Assembly (NCBI GenBank): GCA_910577115.1
Contig: CAJTMC010000083.1
Location: 1-8,319, forward strand
Source of the DNA: an uncultured Lachnospiraceae bacterium
GTDB lineage: Bacteria; Bacillota; Clostridia; Lachnospirales; Lachnospiraceae
Length of the DNA stretch: 8,319 bases
Direction of reading: 5' to 3'
Below, in pieces: positions 1 through 6,488 of the stretch; within the stretch, counting starts at the first letter, position 1, and every line of letters begins with the position of its first letter. The notes beneath the pieces are model-generated. The model made no database searches, was not told where the DNA came from, and was given only the letters and a program-made list of their open reading frames with translations. The position numbers and the translations under genes are program-made.

Positions 1-314
1 ATTGCGACAGTGCATATAATACAGTTCACTGGCAAATCAACGCCGCAAAAAATGAAGTAGTCATTATGCACGCACTTCGTGTTCTGCCGGATTATGGCGG
101 GCGTGGATATTCAAAGCAGCTTGTCGAACATGCAATCCGGACAGCAAAAAGCAGAGGTTGGAAAGCAATACGGTTAGACTGTCTGAAAGGGAATGATATA
201 CCTGTCAAAATGTATCAGTCATACGGTTTTAAATATGTGGATACTGTGGATATCACTTATGTTGATATAGGTATCCCCATGCCGTTTCATCTTTATGAGC
301 TTGTTTTGGGATAA
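1..314 (+). CDS. GNAT-family N-acetyltransferase, C-terminal part (5' end outside window)
   Basis: The reading frame is open from base 3 to the TAA at 312-314 without a stop, so the gene starts before the window; the ATG at 66 is internal. The visible ~103 residues are the second half of a GNAT domain. HALRVLPDYGGRGYSKQL is motif A, with an R/QxxGxG/A-type loop (GGRGYS) that binds the pyrophosphate of acetyl-CoA. AIRLDCLKGND followed by KMYQSYGFKYV is the usual motif B end (an N-x-x-A/V-x-x-x-Y-x-x-x-GF pattern). Proteins of this family acetylate amines of small molecules or proteins; the substrate cannot be told here. It is the only plus-strand gene and is convergent with everything else. 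No terminator is visible after it, and mobile-element debris starts within about 15 bases of its stop. The family call is sure; the natural C-terminus could have been changed by that insertion. Confidence 0.9.
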   Translation, partial: CDSAYNTVHWQINAAKNEVVIMHALRVLPDYGGRGYSKQLVEHAIRTAKSRGWKAIRLDCLKGNDIPVKMYQSYGFKYVDTVDITYVDIGIPMPFHLYELVLG

Positions 315-329
315 ACAGTTTAAGCGCAG

Positions 330-401
330 GGCATAGGCGGTGTCCTCTGGGTTCTGCAATTCTTTCAGCGTCGAATTTGTTGTCACGATTAAGGGCTTGC
401 C
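330..401 (-). pseudogene. Fragment of a DnaC/IstB-like ATP-binding protein
   Basis: The minus frame reads GKPLIVTTNSTLKEL then QNPEDTAYA. This resembles the region just after Walker B in DnaC/IstB-like helicase-loader ATPases of Firmicute mobile elements, where a xGKPLIVTTNLTLxEL...PxDTAHARIYDR pattern is common (the TTN is sensor 1-like). Only about 24 residues remain. The frame upstream (401 to 434) does not look like this family: the Walker A and B region is gone, and the preceding DNA belongs to a sigma-factor-like scrap in another frame. Downstream, similarity stops after TAYA and the frame runs on into the reverse strand of the acetyltransferase gene. It is a relic with no likely function. 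The family assignment rests on recalled motif resemblance over a short stretch. Confidence 0.5.
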
Positions 402-507
402 GCTCCCTTTTCCTCCATGCGTTAACAGCTGCATAGCGTATGACGATTCTGCAAAAGACGTTAAATGTTTATTCGAAATGGTCCTTGTATGCTTCTGTAC
501 AAATCAT
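397..507 (-). pseudogene. N-terminal fragment of a conjugative-element-type sigma-70-like factor, with an in-frame stop
   Basis: An AGAAGG ribosome binding site lies 7 bases before an ATG at 507. The frame reads MICTEAYKDHFE, a TAA stop at 469-471, then TFNVFCRIVIRYAAVNAW and RKRERQ. The pattern of an acidic start, F-x-x-FC-K/R-x-VIR-x-A-A-x-N/D and a basic stretch resembles the beginning of the small sigma-70-like regulators found in Firmicute conjugative and mobilizable elements. The stop falls exactly where a GAA-AAA pair would become GAA-TAA, so a single-base nonsense change is a simple explanation. At about 400 the sequence switches frame and identity to a DnaC-like scrap, which points to a deletion. 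The assignment is inferred from recalled family patterns, and the fragment is too short to be sure. Confidence 0.4.
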
Positions 508-541
508 AGAAATTCCTTCTTTCCGGATCGTGCAAGAGGCA

Positions 542-2749
542 CTACGAATTAACAGAACGTCTAAAGATAACCCATGTGCTGATAAAATAGCAAAGCAATA
601 AGATTGCCAAAATTCCCACTGTTACCCCAATCTGTAACATCAATGTGGTAAAACCTATATATGCAGAGACTTCGGCTGATATGGTCTGAATAAAATAACC
701 AATCACAACAGCGGCTATCATGATTGCTACGATAATTGGAAGCCCAAACCATATACGCAGCTGTTTCAAGATAAGTTTATTGATATGCTGCTCATCTACA
801 CCTAATTTTCGGAGTACAGAGAAGCGGTATTTATATTGTCCTGCGTCTAAAAGCTGCTGTAAAGAAAGCACCGTAAGGCAAATTACCATCAGTACAACCG
901 CACCATAAATCATGCCTGTTTGCAGAATAAAGTTATTTGCGATTGCGCTATTTGTTTGAAGCGTGCTGAAACGCACACCATATAAGGCACCGCTTTCTGC
1001 CTGCTCCGGATATTCTGCTGCAAAAAGCCTTTCCAGCTCCCTTGCGTTTTCGTAAGTGATGTTTTTTGTTGTTGTAATATAACGGTTTCTCATAACTGGC
1101 AGCAATTCCTCACATATTTTATCCGGGAATACATAAAGGACATCTGTATAGGAATTATAAAGTGTTTGTCCCATTGCTTCCCCGGAATAAGACTGCTCGG
1201 AAATATTCAGCGTTCCCCCATCTGTTGCAACGCTGGTATGTTCTGCAATAAAACGATTTCTTTCTTCTTCCGTTGCTATTGTTTTCCATTGTGTTATAAA
1301 TTCATTATCTCCTAAAGAAATCTGCTCATATCCCAGCATTTTCCGTATTGCATTATAATCACTTAAAGAAATCGCCACGACAGGAAAGTCATACTTTATC
1401 CGCTTGTGAAAATCAGCTTTTTTCGGAAGATACAAACTAAAAGTGCAATCATACTCCGTATCTATTTCATGCGATGCAAAAAAATCAGTAATGATTTCAT
1501 AATTGTCCTGTGGCAGATTTTTTTCTTCATACACACGATTGTACATGGAATATACCTGCACATCATACATAGAACGTGCACCCAGATAGCCAGAAGCCCA
1601 GCCCGTCAAAACAGGCGCAGCAATAAACAGGAAAATAGCAAGCACAAGAGTTATGCAAATCAATGTCATTGTTTTACTGGTCGTATTTAATTTTGAAGTA
1701 ATCTGACCGTAAAAGAACAGTGCTTCCCCATGGTATCGGTGTTCCGGTGATTTTTCTTTCCATGTGACAATAAAGCTGCTGGCAAGATAAATCAATGCAC
1801 CTATAAAGAAAAGCAGATCAGTCAAAAGAAACAGCAGATATTGATTGAGCATTCCAGCACCTAAAGGCAGATAATATTTATTTGCTAATGGCGCAACACT
1901 GGCTGTTGCAAAAGCATTTAGTACAGAACATATCAGCAAGCCAGTTATAAGCATATTCTTTTTTCTTTTTTTAATCAGGCAAAATACAGGCCAAAGCAAA
2001 GTGAGCAGCGGAAAAAGAATATTTCCCCAATACATGAGCTGTACCGGAAACGGAAAGCGGGCGTCATAATAAAACCAAACCTTTTGTATTCCTGTAATAA
2101 ATGCCCATACTGTAATCAGTTCAAAGAATATTACTGCAACAGAAATCCAACGGCTCTTTTCCGGTTCCGGCTCGTTCTCTTTCTCTGCGGAAAGCATAGT
2201 AATAATTTTCGTTTTCTGGATGGTACGGGTATTGCAAATACCTACCACGAAAAAACTAAAAACAAAAAATGCCACTGTCCATAAAACCGTATCCGGGAAT
2301 AAAGTCCATGATATTTCATAGGGCTTTTCATAAGCCGTAAGGAGCATTGCCGTTATAAACTGGGAACAAAATACGCCGAAAAAAATACCAATCAGAATTG
2401 AAATCATTCCCATAATCAGTGTTTCTGCGAAGAAAATTCTTCCAATGGTCTTTTGTTCCATTCCCATAATAGATTGAATGGCAAACTCTTTTTGTTTCTG
2501 CCGGAGCATATAATGGTTGACAAACCGTATCAAGAATAACAACAGCAATGTTATCATGCAGATTACCGCTTTCATTCCATCGCTTAACAGAGTAAAATCA
2601 TACTCACTTCCTATATCCGGGTTATAATAGCTGCTGGAAATAGAGAGAAACGCATAAAACAGGGTAACGCAGATGGTCATTGTGACAATGTAAATCAAAT
2701 AATCTTTTGCAGACCGCTTTGCATTTTTGAAAATTAGTTTAGCATACAT
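542..2749 (-). CDS. bceB: BceB-type ABC transporter permease (FtsX-like, ten-TM, peptide-antibiotic resistance and sensing)
   Basis: This is a 735-residue membrane protein. Known role of the family: it forms a complex with the BceA ATPase that frees lipid II-cycle targets from bacitracin, lantibiotics or other peptides, and it acts as co-sensor for the paired kinase. Seen: TM1 about residues 17-37 and TM2 about 58-77. MLRQKQKEFAIQSIMGM (81-97) is the cytoplasmic FtsX stretch that contacts the ATPase, followed by TM3 and TM4 (about 105-135 and 155-172) and further helices around 205-220, 240-260, 266-284, 302-330 and 360-382. A large soluble, presumably extracellular, domain of roughly 210 residues (about 385-600) precedes the last three helices, which include a second FtsX domain with YRFSVLRKLG. 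That large loop between TM7 and TM8 is the hallmark of BceB proteins. I prefer the ATG at 2749 over the in-frame ATG at 2782: GGAGGAGG sits 8 bases before it and the protein then opens with MYAKLIFKNAKRSAKDYLIY, the usual family start. The gene overlaps bceA by 11 bases, implying coupled translation. No terminator follows its TAG stop. Confidence 0.93.
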   Translation of the reverse strand: MYAKLIFKNAKRSAKDYLIYIVTMTICVTLFYAFLSISSSYYNPDIGSEYDFTLLSDGMKAVICMITLLLLFLIRFVNHYMLRQKQKEFAIQSIMGMEQKTIGRIFFAETLIMGMISILIGIFFGVFCSQFITAMLLTAYEKPYEISWTLFPDTVLWTVAFFVFSFFVVGICNTRTIQKTKIITMLSAEKENEPEPEKSRWISVAVIFFELITVWAFITGIQKVWFYYDARFPFPVQLMYWGNILFPLLTLLWPVFCLIKKRKKNMLITGLLICSVLNAFATASVAPLANKYYLPLGAGMLNQYLLFLLTDLLFFIGALIYLASSFIVTWKEKSPEHRYHGEALFFYGQITSKLNTTSKTMTLICITLVLAIFLFIAAPVLTGWASGYLGARSMYDVQVYSMYNRVYEEKNLPQDNYEIITDFFASHEIDTEYDCTFSLYLPKKADFHKRIKYDFPVVAISLSDYNAIRKMLGYEQISLGDNEFITQWKTIATEEERNRFIAEHTSVATDGGTLNISEQSYSGEAMGQTLYNSYTDVLYVFPDKICEELLPVMRNRYITTTKNITYENARELERLFAAEYPEQAESGALYGVRFSTLQTNSAIANNFILQTGMIYGAVVLMVICLTVLSLQQLLDAGQYKYRFSVLRKLGVDEQHINKLILKQLRIWFGLPIIVAIMIAAVVIGYFIQTISAEVSAYIGFTTLMLQIGVTVGILAILLLCYFISTWVIFRRSVNS

Positions 2750-3506
2750 GGCTCTGTCCTCCTCCAATGATAGTAAGGACATTCAGTATTTTATCAAAAA
2801 AGGCGTTTCTGCTGTAATTACCCTTACGCAGTTCCATAAAGATTTCCCCGTCTTTCAAAAAGATGATACGGCTTGCATAGCTGGCGGTAAAAGCGTCATG
2901 CGTTACCATAAGAATGGTTGCCCTAAGCTGCTCATTGATACTTTGGATGGTAGACAACAGCATTTGTGATGAATGGCTGTCTAATGCCCCTGTGGGTTCA
3001 TCTGCCAATAAGAGTCTGGGATTGTTGATAATCGCTCTTGCACAGGCGCAGCGCTGCTTTTGCCCCCCTGATACCTGATAGGGATATTTGTTTAGAATGT
3101 CACTGATATTCAGTTTCCCGGCTATTTCCAGAATACGGGGTTCTACACTCCTGGCAGGTGTGTGATTGATTGCCAGTGCCAGCGCAATGTTTTCTGAAAT
3201 TGTCAGTGTATCTAATAAATTGAAATCTTGAAATACAAACCCCAGATTTTCCCTGCGAAAACGGGCAAGGGATTTTGGCCTGATTTCTGTCACATCTGTT
3301 CCCTCTAAAAAAATGTGCCCCGCACTTACTGTATCAATGGTGGAAATACAGTTGAGCAGCGTTGTTTTTCCAGAGCCGGATGCCCCCATAATGCCGAGAA
3401 ATTCCCCGGCTTCAACGGAAAAGCTAATATCCCTGATGGCTTTGGTAATATTTCCGCCATTGCCATAGTATTTCTGGATATGCTCCAGTTTCAAAATTGT
3501 GTTCAT
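2739..3506 (-). CDS. bceA: BceA-type ABC transporter ATP-binding protein
   Basis: A 255-residue, complete ABC ATPase that powers the BceB permease at the cytoplasmic membrane. Motifs seen: Walker A GASGSGKTT (41-49), Q-loop VFQDFNLLD (Q93), ABC signature VSGGQKQR (145-152), Walker B LLLADEP with the catalytic E170, D-loop GALD (173-176) and switch histidine VTHD (H203). The C-terminal tail LRKGNYSRNAFFDKILNVL is the extension typical of the MacB/BceA antimicrobial-peptide subfamily rather than of importers. The start ATG at 3506 has AAGGAGG 8 bases upstream. The gene follows the kinase gene after 131 bases that hold an operator-like cluster and a possible promoter, so it can be induced separately from the regulators. 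Its stop lies 11 bases inside bceB. All catalytic residues are present, so it should be active. Confidence 0.95.
   Translation of the reverse strand: MNTILKLEHIQKYYGNGGNITKAIRDISFSVEAGEFLGIMGASGSGKTTLLNCISTIDTVSAGHIFLEGTDVTEIRPKSLARFRRENLGFVFQDFNLLDTLTISENIALALAINHTPARSVEPRILEIAGKLNISDILNKYPYQVSGGQKQRCACARAIINNPRLLLADEPTGALDSHSSQMLLSTIQSINEQLRATILMVTHDAFTASYASRIIFLKDGEIFMELRKGNYSRNAFFDKILNVLTIIGGGQSHVC
2758..2765 (-). promoter_or_regulatory. Strong ribosome binding site fixing the bceB start
   Basis: GGAGGAGG lies inside the 3' end of bceA, 8 bases before the ATG at 2749. The in-frame upstream ATG at 2782 has no comparable site and would add 11 residues that do not fit the family start, so this site decides the shorter protein. 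Confidence 0.8.
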
Positions 3507-3537
3507 TTGATAAGCCTCCTTACTGTTTTATGCCTTT

Positions 3538-3566
3538 ATTGTAAAGGGTGCTTTTCATTTTTTGTA
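3538..3566 (-). promoter_or_regulatory. Candidate activated promoter of bceAB
   Basis: On the minus strand TACAAA (3566-3561) and TACAAT (3543-3538) are 17 bases apart. The -10 box matches 5 of 6 consensus positions and the -35 box only 3 of 6. A poor -35 directly beside activator half-sites is what a response-regulator-dependent promoter usually looks like. The leader to the bceA ATG would be about 25 bases. TTGATA at 3570-3565 is a better -35 by sequence but lies 21 bases from the same -10. The exact boxes are inferred. Confidence 0.45.
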
Positions 3567-3573
3567 TCAAGTT

Positions 3574-3604
3574 TTCTTACGAAGTTCTTACAAAAATGTA
3601 AGAA
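3574..3604 (-). promoter_or_regulatory. Operator-like cluster of three 7-bp half-sites upstream of bceA (likely BceR box)
   Basis: Read on the plus strand, TTCTTAC occurs at 3574-3580 and again at 3585-3591, exactly 11 bases apart, and the inverted form GTAAGAA occurs at 3598-3604. The pair at 3585-3604 is therefore a perfect 7-bp inverted repeat with a 6-base spacer, and the two left copies form a direct repeat with one helical turn of spacing. OmpR/PhoB-family regulators bind repeats of this kind next to the -35 region. The cluster ends 3 to 7 bases from the putative -35 of bceAB. The expected binder is the BceR of this window; that is inference from position and family. Confidence 0.65.
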
Positions 3605-3637
3605 GTGCCGGGCAAATATGTATAGTTGCCTTGCATA

Positions 3638-4651
3638 TCACCCCTGCACCCTGATAATAAAATCATTCATCTGAAAAGAAAGCGCAATCGTTGTGCCTTT
3701 GCTTTCAGAATGGGCAGTAATCCCTATTCCCAACTTATCACAAAGACGCTTGCAAAGATACAAACCCATTCCCGTAGAATTTTTTCCAATCCGCCCGTTC
3801 GTGCCAGTAAACCCTTTTTCAAAAATACGGGGTAAATCACTTTTGGGAATACCTATCCCATTATCGCTGACCGCCAAAACAACCCTGTCATTTGTCTTTA
3901 TCGCAGAAAAGTGTAAAACAGGCTGTTCGATACGATATTTTATCGCATTGCCGATAATCTGATTTAAGATGAACCGAACCCACTTATCATCCGTATAAAC
4001 CCTGTTTTCTATATCATCTATCGTAATCGTCATGTTACTTTGGCGCAGGAGATATTTATTGTCTGCGACTGCACGATGCACAACATCACATAAGTTTGTC
4101 TCACGGACAGAATAGTCTTTCTCTGTATGTTCACTTCTAGCATAATAAAGTGCCTGTTCCGTATATTGATTGATATGTTCTAACTCTGCCAGTATCCCTC
4201 TGGCAAATGGGGAACGATTATTCTCACAAAGCAGCTTTATTGCTGTAATCGGTGTTTTTACTTCATGTATCCACTGCTCAATGTATTCTTTATATTCTTT
4301 TCGCTCATTCTGTATTGCGCCTATTTTTTCAAGCATGGATTTTTCTGCCATCTTCATAATCTGATAAAAAACCTGTTCGTCCGCTTTCCCCGGTATCGTC
4401 ATAATTTCCGGTATTAGATACCGTTCTTCTAACTGTTCTGTCATATCCAGTAATTGATTCAAATACCTCTTTCGCACATAATAAACAACCGATAGATATG
4501 TGGCTAAAATAATAAACCAGACTGTAAAGATAAACAGAACAGTTTGAAACTGATTTCCATTTGCAAATAAAAACAAAGCAAGCGCCAGCATACCCATAAG
4601 GTTTACAAGAATAGCCGGTATTTGATTTTTTAGATATAGTTTTCCACTCAT
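3638..4651 (-). CDS. bceS: BceS-type intramembrane-sensing histidine kinase
   Basis: A 337-residue sensor kinase of the peptide-antibiotic response. Two membrane helices (about residues 11-30 and 36-58) are joined by only a few residues (NGNQFQT), so there is no extracellular sensor domain. Known for this family: the signal comes from the BceAB transporter, not from direct ligand binding. A linker with helical character (60-115) leads to the H-box WIHEVKTPI with the phospho-accepting H129. Then come the N-box NQIIGNAIKY (230-239), G1 box DNGIGIP (263-269), F-box FEKGFTG (277-283) and G2 box STGMGLYL (292-299). The ATG at 4651 overlaps the bceR stop as ATGA, so the two proteins are translationally coupled and should be made in fixed ratio. 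The 131-base gap after it carries the bceAB control region. All key residues are intact. Confidence 0.95.
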   Translation of the reverse strand: MSGKLYLKNQIPAILVNLMGMLALALFLFANGNQFQTVLFIFTVWFIILATYLSVVYYVRKRYLNQLLDMTEQLEERYLIPEIMTIPGKADEQVFYQIMKMAEKSMLEKIGAIQNERKEYKEYIEQWIHEVKTPITAIKLLCENNRSPFARGILAELEHINQYTEQALYYARSEHTEKDYSVRETNLCDVVHRAVADNKYLLRQSNMTITIDDIENRVYTDDKWVRFILNQIIGNAIKYRIEQPVLHFSAIKTNDRVVLAVSDNGIGIPKSDLPRIFEKGFTGTNGRIGKNSTGMGLYLCKRLCDKLGIGITAHSESKGTTIALSFQMNDFIIRVQG

Positions 4652-5313
4652 AATGTATATCCTTGTCTGTGTTTTGTCTTAACAAAATCAGTGAGTCCGA
4701 TTTTATTGAGTTTATCACGAATACGGGCAACATTGACACTTAGGGCATTATCATCAACATATAGTTGATTATCCCAAAGAAAGTCCACAATGTCATTTCG
4801 GGGGCAGATTTTTCCAGCGTTCTTAAAAAGATAGTATAGAATTTTCAATTCATTTTTTGTTAATTCTGCCTTTTGCCCGTTGTATTCTATTACACTGCTT
4901 GCGGGATACAGCGTTGCTCCGTTCCATGTAAAAAATTCTTCTTGCGGGGAAGGGTATGCCCGTTTTAAAAGTGCAGCAATCTTGGCAAGCAGGATTGCAG
5001 TGTTGTAGGGCTTTGTAATAAAAGCGTCGCCACCCAGCATAATGCTGTTCAGTTCGTCCATATCTGTGTTGCTGCTTGTCACAAAAACAATAGGAATTTC
5101 TGAAAAAGTGCGAATCTCCGAGCATATTTCAAAGCCATTGTTTCCTGGCAGCTTTATATCCAAAATAACTAAATGTGGAACAAACGCTTTTATCTGCTGG
5201 ATTGTCCGGGAAAAGTCTGTAACAGCAAAAACCTCATATCCATTTCCGGATAAAAGGGTCTTTAGCTGTGCCTGTATGGTAAAATCGTCTTCAACAATAA
5301 ATATTTTCTTCAT
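4648..5313 (-). CDS. bceR: BceR-type response regulator (OmpR family)
   Basis: A 221-residue two-domain transcription factor. The receiver domain (about 1-118) has the acidic pair E8/D9/D10, the phosphorylation site D52 in LVILDIKLPG, the switch T79 in FVTSS and K101 in ITKPYN. The winged-helix DNA-binding domain (about 125-221) carries AELTKNELKILYYLFKNAG, DNALSVNVARIRDKL as the recognition-helix region and the terminal RQGYTL wing typical of OmpR/PhoB proteins. Start: ATG at 5313 with AGGGAGG 7 bases upstream, just downstream of a near-consensus promoter. It is the first gene of the module and overlaps bceS by ATGA. When phosphorylated by BceS it is expected to activate bceAB through the half-site cluster at 3574-3604. 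No copy of that half-site is seen before bceR itself, so the regulators are probably made constitutively. Confidence 0.95.
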   Translation of the reverse strand: MKKIFIVEDDFTIQAQLKTLLSGNGYEVFAVTDFSRTIQQIKAFVPHLVILDIKLPGNNGFEICSEIRTFSEIPIVFVTSSNTDMDELNSIMLGGDAFITKPYNTAILLAKIAALLKRAYPSPQEEFFTWNGATLYPASSVIEYNGQKAELTKNELKILYYLFKNAGKICPRNDIVDFLWDNQLYVDDNALSVNVARIRDKLNKIGLTDFVKTKHRQGYTL

Positions 5314-5335
5314 AAAGATACCTCCCTGACACCCT

Positions 5336-5364
5336 ATTATACTGTATTAGATAGATTTTCTCAA
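5336..5364 (-). promoter_or_regulatory. Near-consensus sigma-A promoter of bceRS, overlapping a 12-bp palindrome
   Basis: Minus strand: TTGAGA (5364-5359), a 17-base spacer, and a perfect TATAAT (5341-5336), 22 bases before the bceR ATG. The transcript would have a short leader containing little more than the AGGGAGG ribosome binding site. The palindrome CAATCCGGATTG (5362-5373) overlaps the first bases of the -35 box and could be an operator; nothing else supports that. The promoter lies within about 40-65 bases of the broken 3' end of the relaxase relic, so it seems to have come with the cargo. Confidence 0.8.
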
Positions 5365-5401
5365 TCCGGATTGTAGAATGGCAATGGCATAGCAGGCTGC
5401 T

Positions 5402-6343
5402 GTCTATCTTCCTTGTCGTGATGAATTTCTTCGCATTGTCGGCTGACTGCGAATCCAATGCAGCTGCATTGGATTTGCGGTTACGGTCGGATATTCTTCT
5501 AAAGTGCTTTCCGCTGACAATCGGCAAGTCAAGTCTGCCTTTGCGCTCCCTTACTTTTGCAATCATCTCTATGACTTCTATGCCAACTTGTTGGCATTTT
5601 TCACGGCTGACCGCCGCATTTTTAATCTGCGTACTTTTGTACGTTGCGTACTGTGCGCTGTGAAGTTCCTGCTTGGCAAGCATGAGCATTTCTTTCGCCT
5701 GTTCCAACAGCATATTGTTTTTGATGATTTCCCGATTGATGTTGCCCCTCTCGGTCTGTATACCCTTACGCTCTAAAGCGTTGGCAACCGCCCCGATATG
5801 GATTGTCGGCTCTCGGTCAATTCCCTGTTCCTTAAAAAAACGGTATTCCCAACGTAGCGCAATCCCCAACTGCTCATTGGTGGCATTGATTGTGTTGGCT
5901 AAGTCCTTGCGCCACATTTTAGCGTTTTCCCTGCTGTTCCAGTCGGTGCTGTCGGCGGTGTGGCATTTCCACTGTTTTCTGTTCCGCTTGTCAACTTTCT
6001 GCTGTCCTGTCTTTTTGTCAATGACGGGAATACGCTCGCCATTTTCGTCAAGGTCATAGATTTTCTTCTGTTTCGCTCCCCATTCCCCGTTTTCAGTAAG
6101 GGGGCGCATTGTGAGTAAAACATGGATATGGAGATTGCGCTGTCCTTTGTCGTTTTCGCTGTCATGGATTGCCCAATCCGCACACATTCCTTTATCAACA
6201 AAATTCCTCTGCACATAATCCCTCACAACTTCCTCTGCAAGTTCGTAACTCCATTCATTGGGGAGTGACGCTTTTAACATTCTCGCAAGCTGTGATTTCT
6301 GCCCTTTCTCGGACAGTTCAACAGCGTTCCATAAGGTGGCTCG
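5402..6343 (-). pseudogene. mobA: MobA/MobL-type relaxase, truncated at both ends
   Basis: About 310 residues of an internally open frame match the MobA/MobL (MobQ-type) relaxase pattern. ATLWNAVELSEKGQKSQLAR, DYVQRNFVDKGMCADWAIHD, NLHIHVLLTMRP (the metal-binding histidine motif) and ENGEWGAKQKKIYDLDENGE occur in the family order, followed by DSTDWN, EQGIDREPTIHIG and ALERKGIQTERGNINREI. Such proteins nick the transfer origin of mobilizable plasmids and elements and stay bound to the cut strand. Missing here is the N-terminal ~80 residues that carry the catalytic tyrosine region: before ATLWN the DNA switches to another gene. The C-terminal half is also missing; similarity fades after KKFITTRKID (about 5402) and the frame runs on by chance into the bceR start, ending at 5291. 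The first possible ATG of the frame (6415) lies in the neighbouring gene scrap and has no family-like sequence. With the catalytic start lost it should be inactive. This stretch appears more GC-rich than the sigma/anti-sigma genes to its right. Confidence 0.85.
5444..5483. repeat. 40-bp dyad with a perfect 24-bp palindrome at its core
   Basis: Bases 5452-5475 are a perfect 24-bp palindrome whose left half is AATCCAATGCAG, with CAGCTG at the centre. Outward, eight more positions on each side pair with only three G-T mismatches, giving 17 of 20 Watson-Crick pairs over 5444-5483. It lies in the reading frame of the relaxase relic and adds residues reading NRKSNAAALD between ISDR and SQSADN. No second copy is seen in the window. 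Confidence 0.8.
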
Positions 6344-6488
6344 CCATGATATACTTGTGGTGGTTCTCGGCTTTGCGTTTCTTCTCTTTCTGCTTTTTCT
6401 TTTTGTTGGCAACACGCTGCTGCGCCTGCTTCAATGCCTGCAATGCCTTTACTAAGTTTTTGCTTGTGTCATTTTTGTCCTCAATCAT
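6344..6488 (-). pseudogene. N-terminal fragment of a small basic coiled-coil mobilization-type protein (MobC-like)
   Basis: From the ATG at 6488 (GAGG 9 bases upstream) the frame reads MIEDKNDTSKNLVKALQALK, then KQAQQRVANKKKKQKEKKRK and AENHHKYIM: a charged, lysine-rich, probably helical protein. Small proteins with this start and a KAENHHKY motif are, as I recall, encoded next to MobA/MobL relaxases in Firmicute elements, where they are thought to help assemble the relaxosome. After about residue 48 the DNA becomes the relaxase gene in another frame, and the frame ends eight codons later at 6318. The ATG overlaps the stop of the lipoprotein frame as ATGA; I take that as an accident of the insertion rather than true coupling. 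The family name is tentative, but the broken end is clear. Confidence 0.5.

Noticed and set aside
525..541. Small stem after bceB (GTGC, 5-base loop, GCAC) as a terminator
   Set aside because: The stem has only four pairs and no T-run follows on the minus strand.
1406..1690. Plus-strand open frames opposite bceB, such as the one with many K, H and I residues
   Set aside because: They have no ribosome binding site and no family pattern, and they mirror a well-supported minus-strand gene; they are shadows.
2750..2782. Longer bceB start at the ATG at 2782 (MSLLSLEEDRA extension)
   Set aside because: It has no ribosome binding site near it, lies inside bceA, and the family start MYAKLIFKN begins at 2749 behind GGAGGAGG.
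3538..3570. TTGATA (3570-3565) as the -35 box of bceA
   Set aside because: The spacing to TACAAT is 21 bases, too long for a normal promoter; TACAAA at 17 bases fits an activated promoter better.
5291..5401. C-terminal continuation of the relaxase frame into the bceR start
   Set aside because: The residues after KKFITTRKID look random, and the DNA there holds the bceR promoter and ribosome binding site, so the frame is open by chance.
6346..6415. ATG at 6415 as a relaxase start
   Set aside because: The residues before ATLWN (rich in K and R) are a shifted reading of the small mobC-like gene; no ribosome binding site or family similarity supports it.
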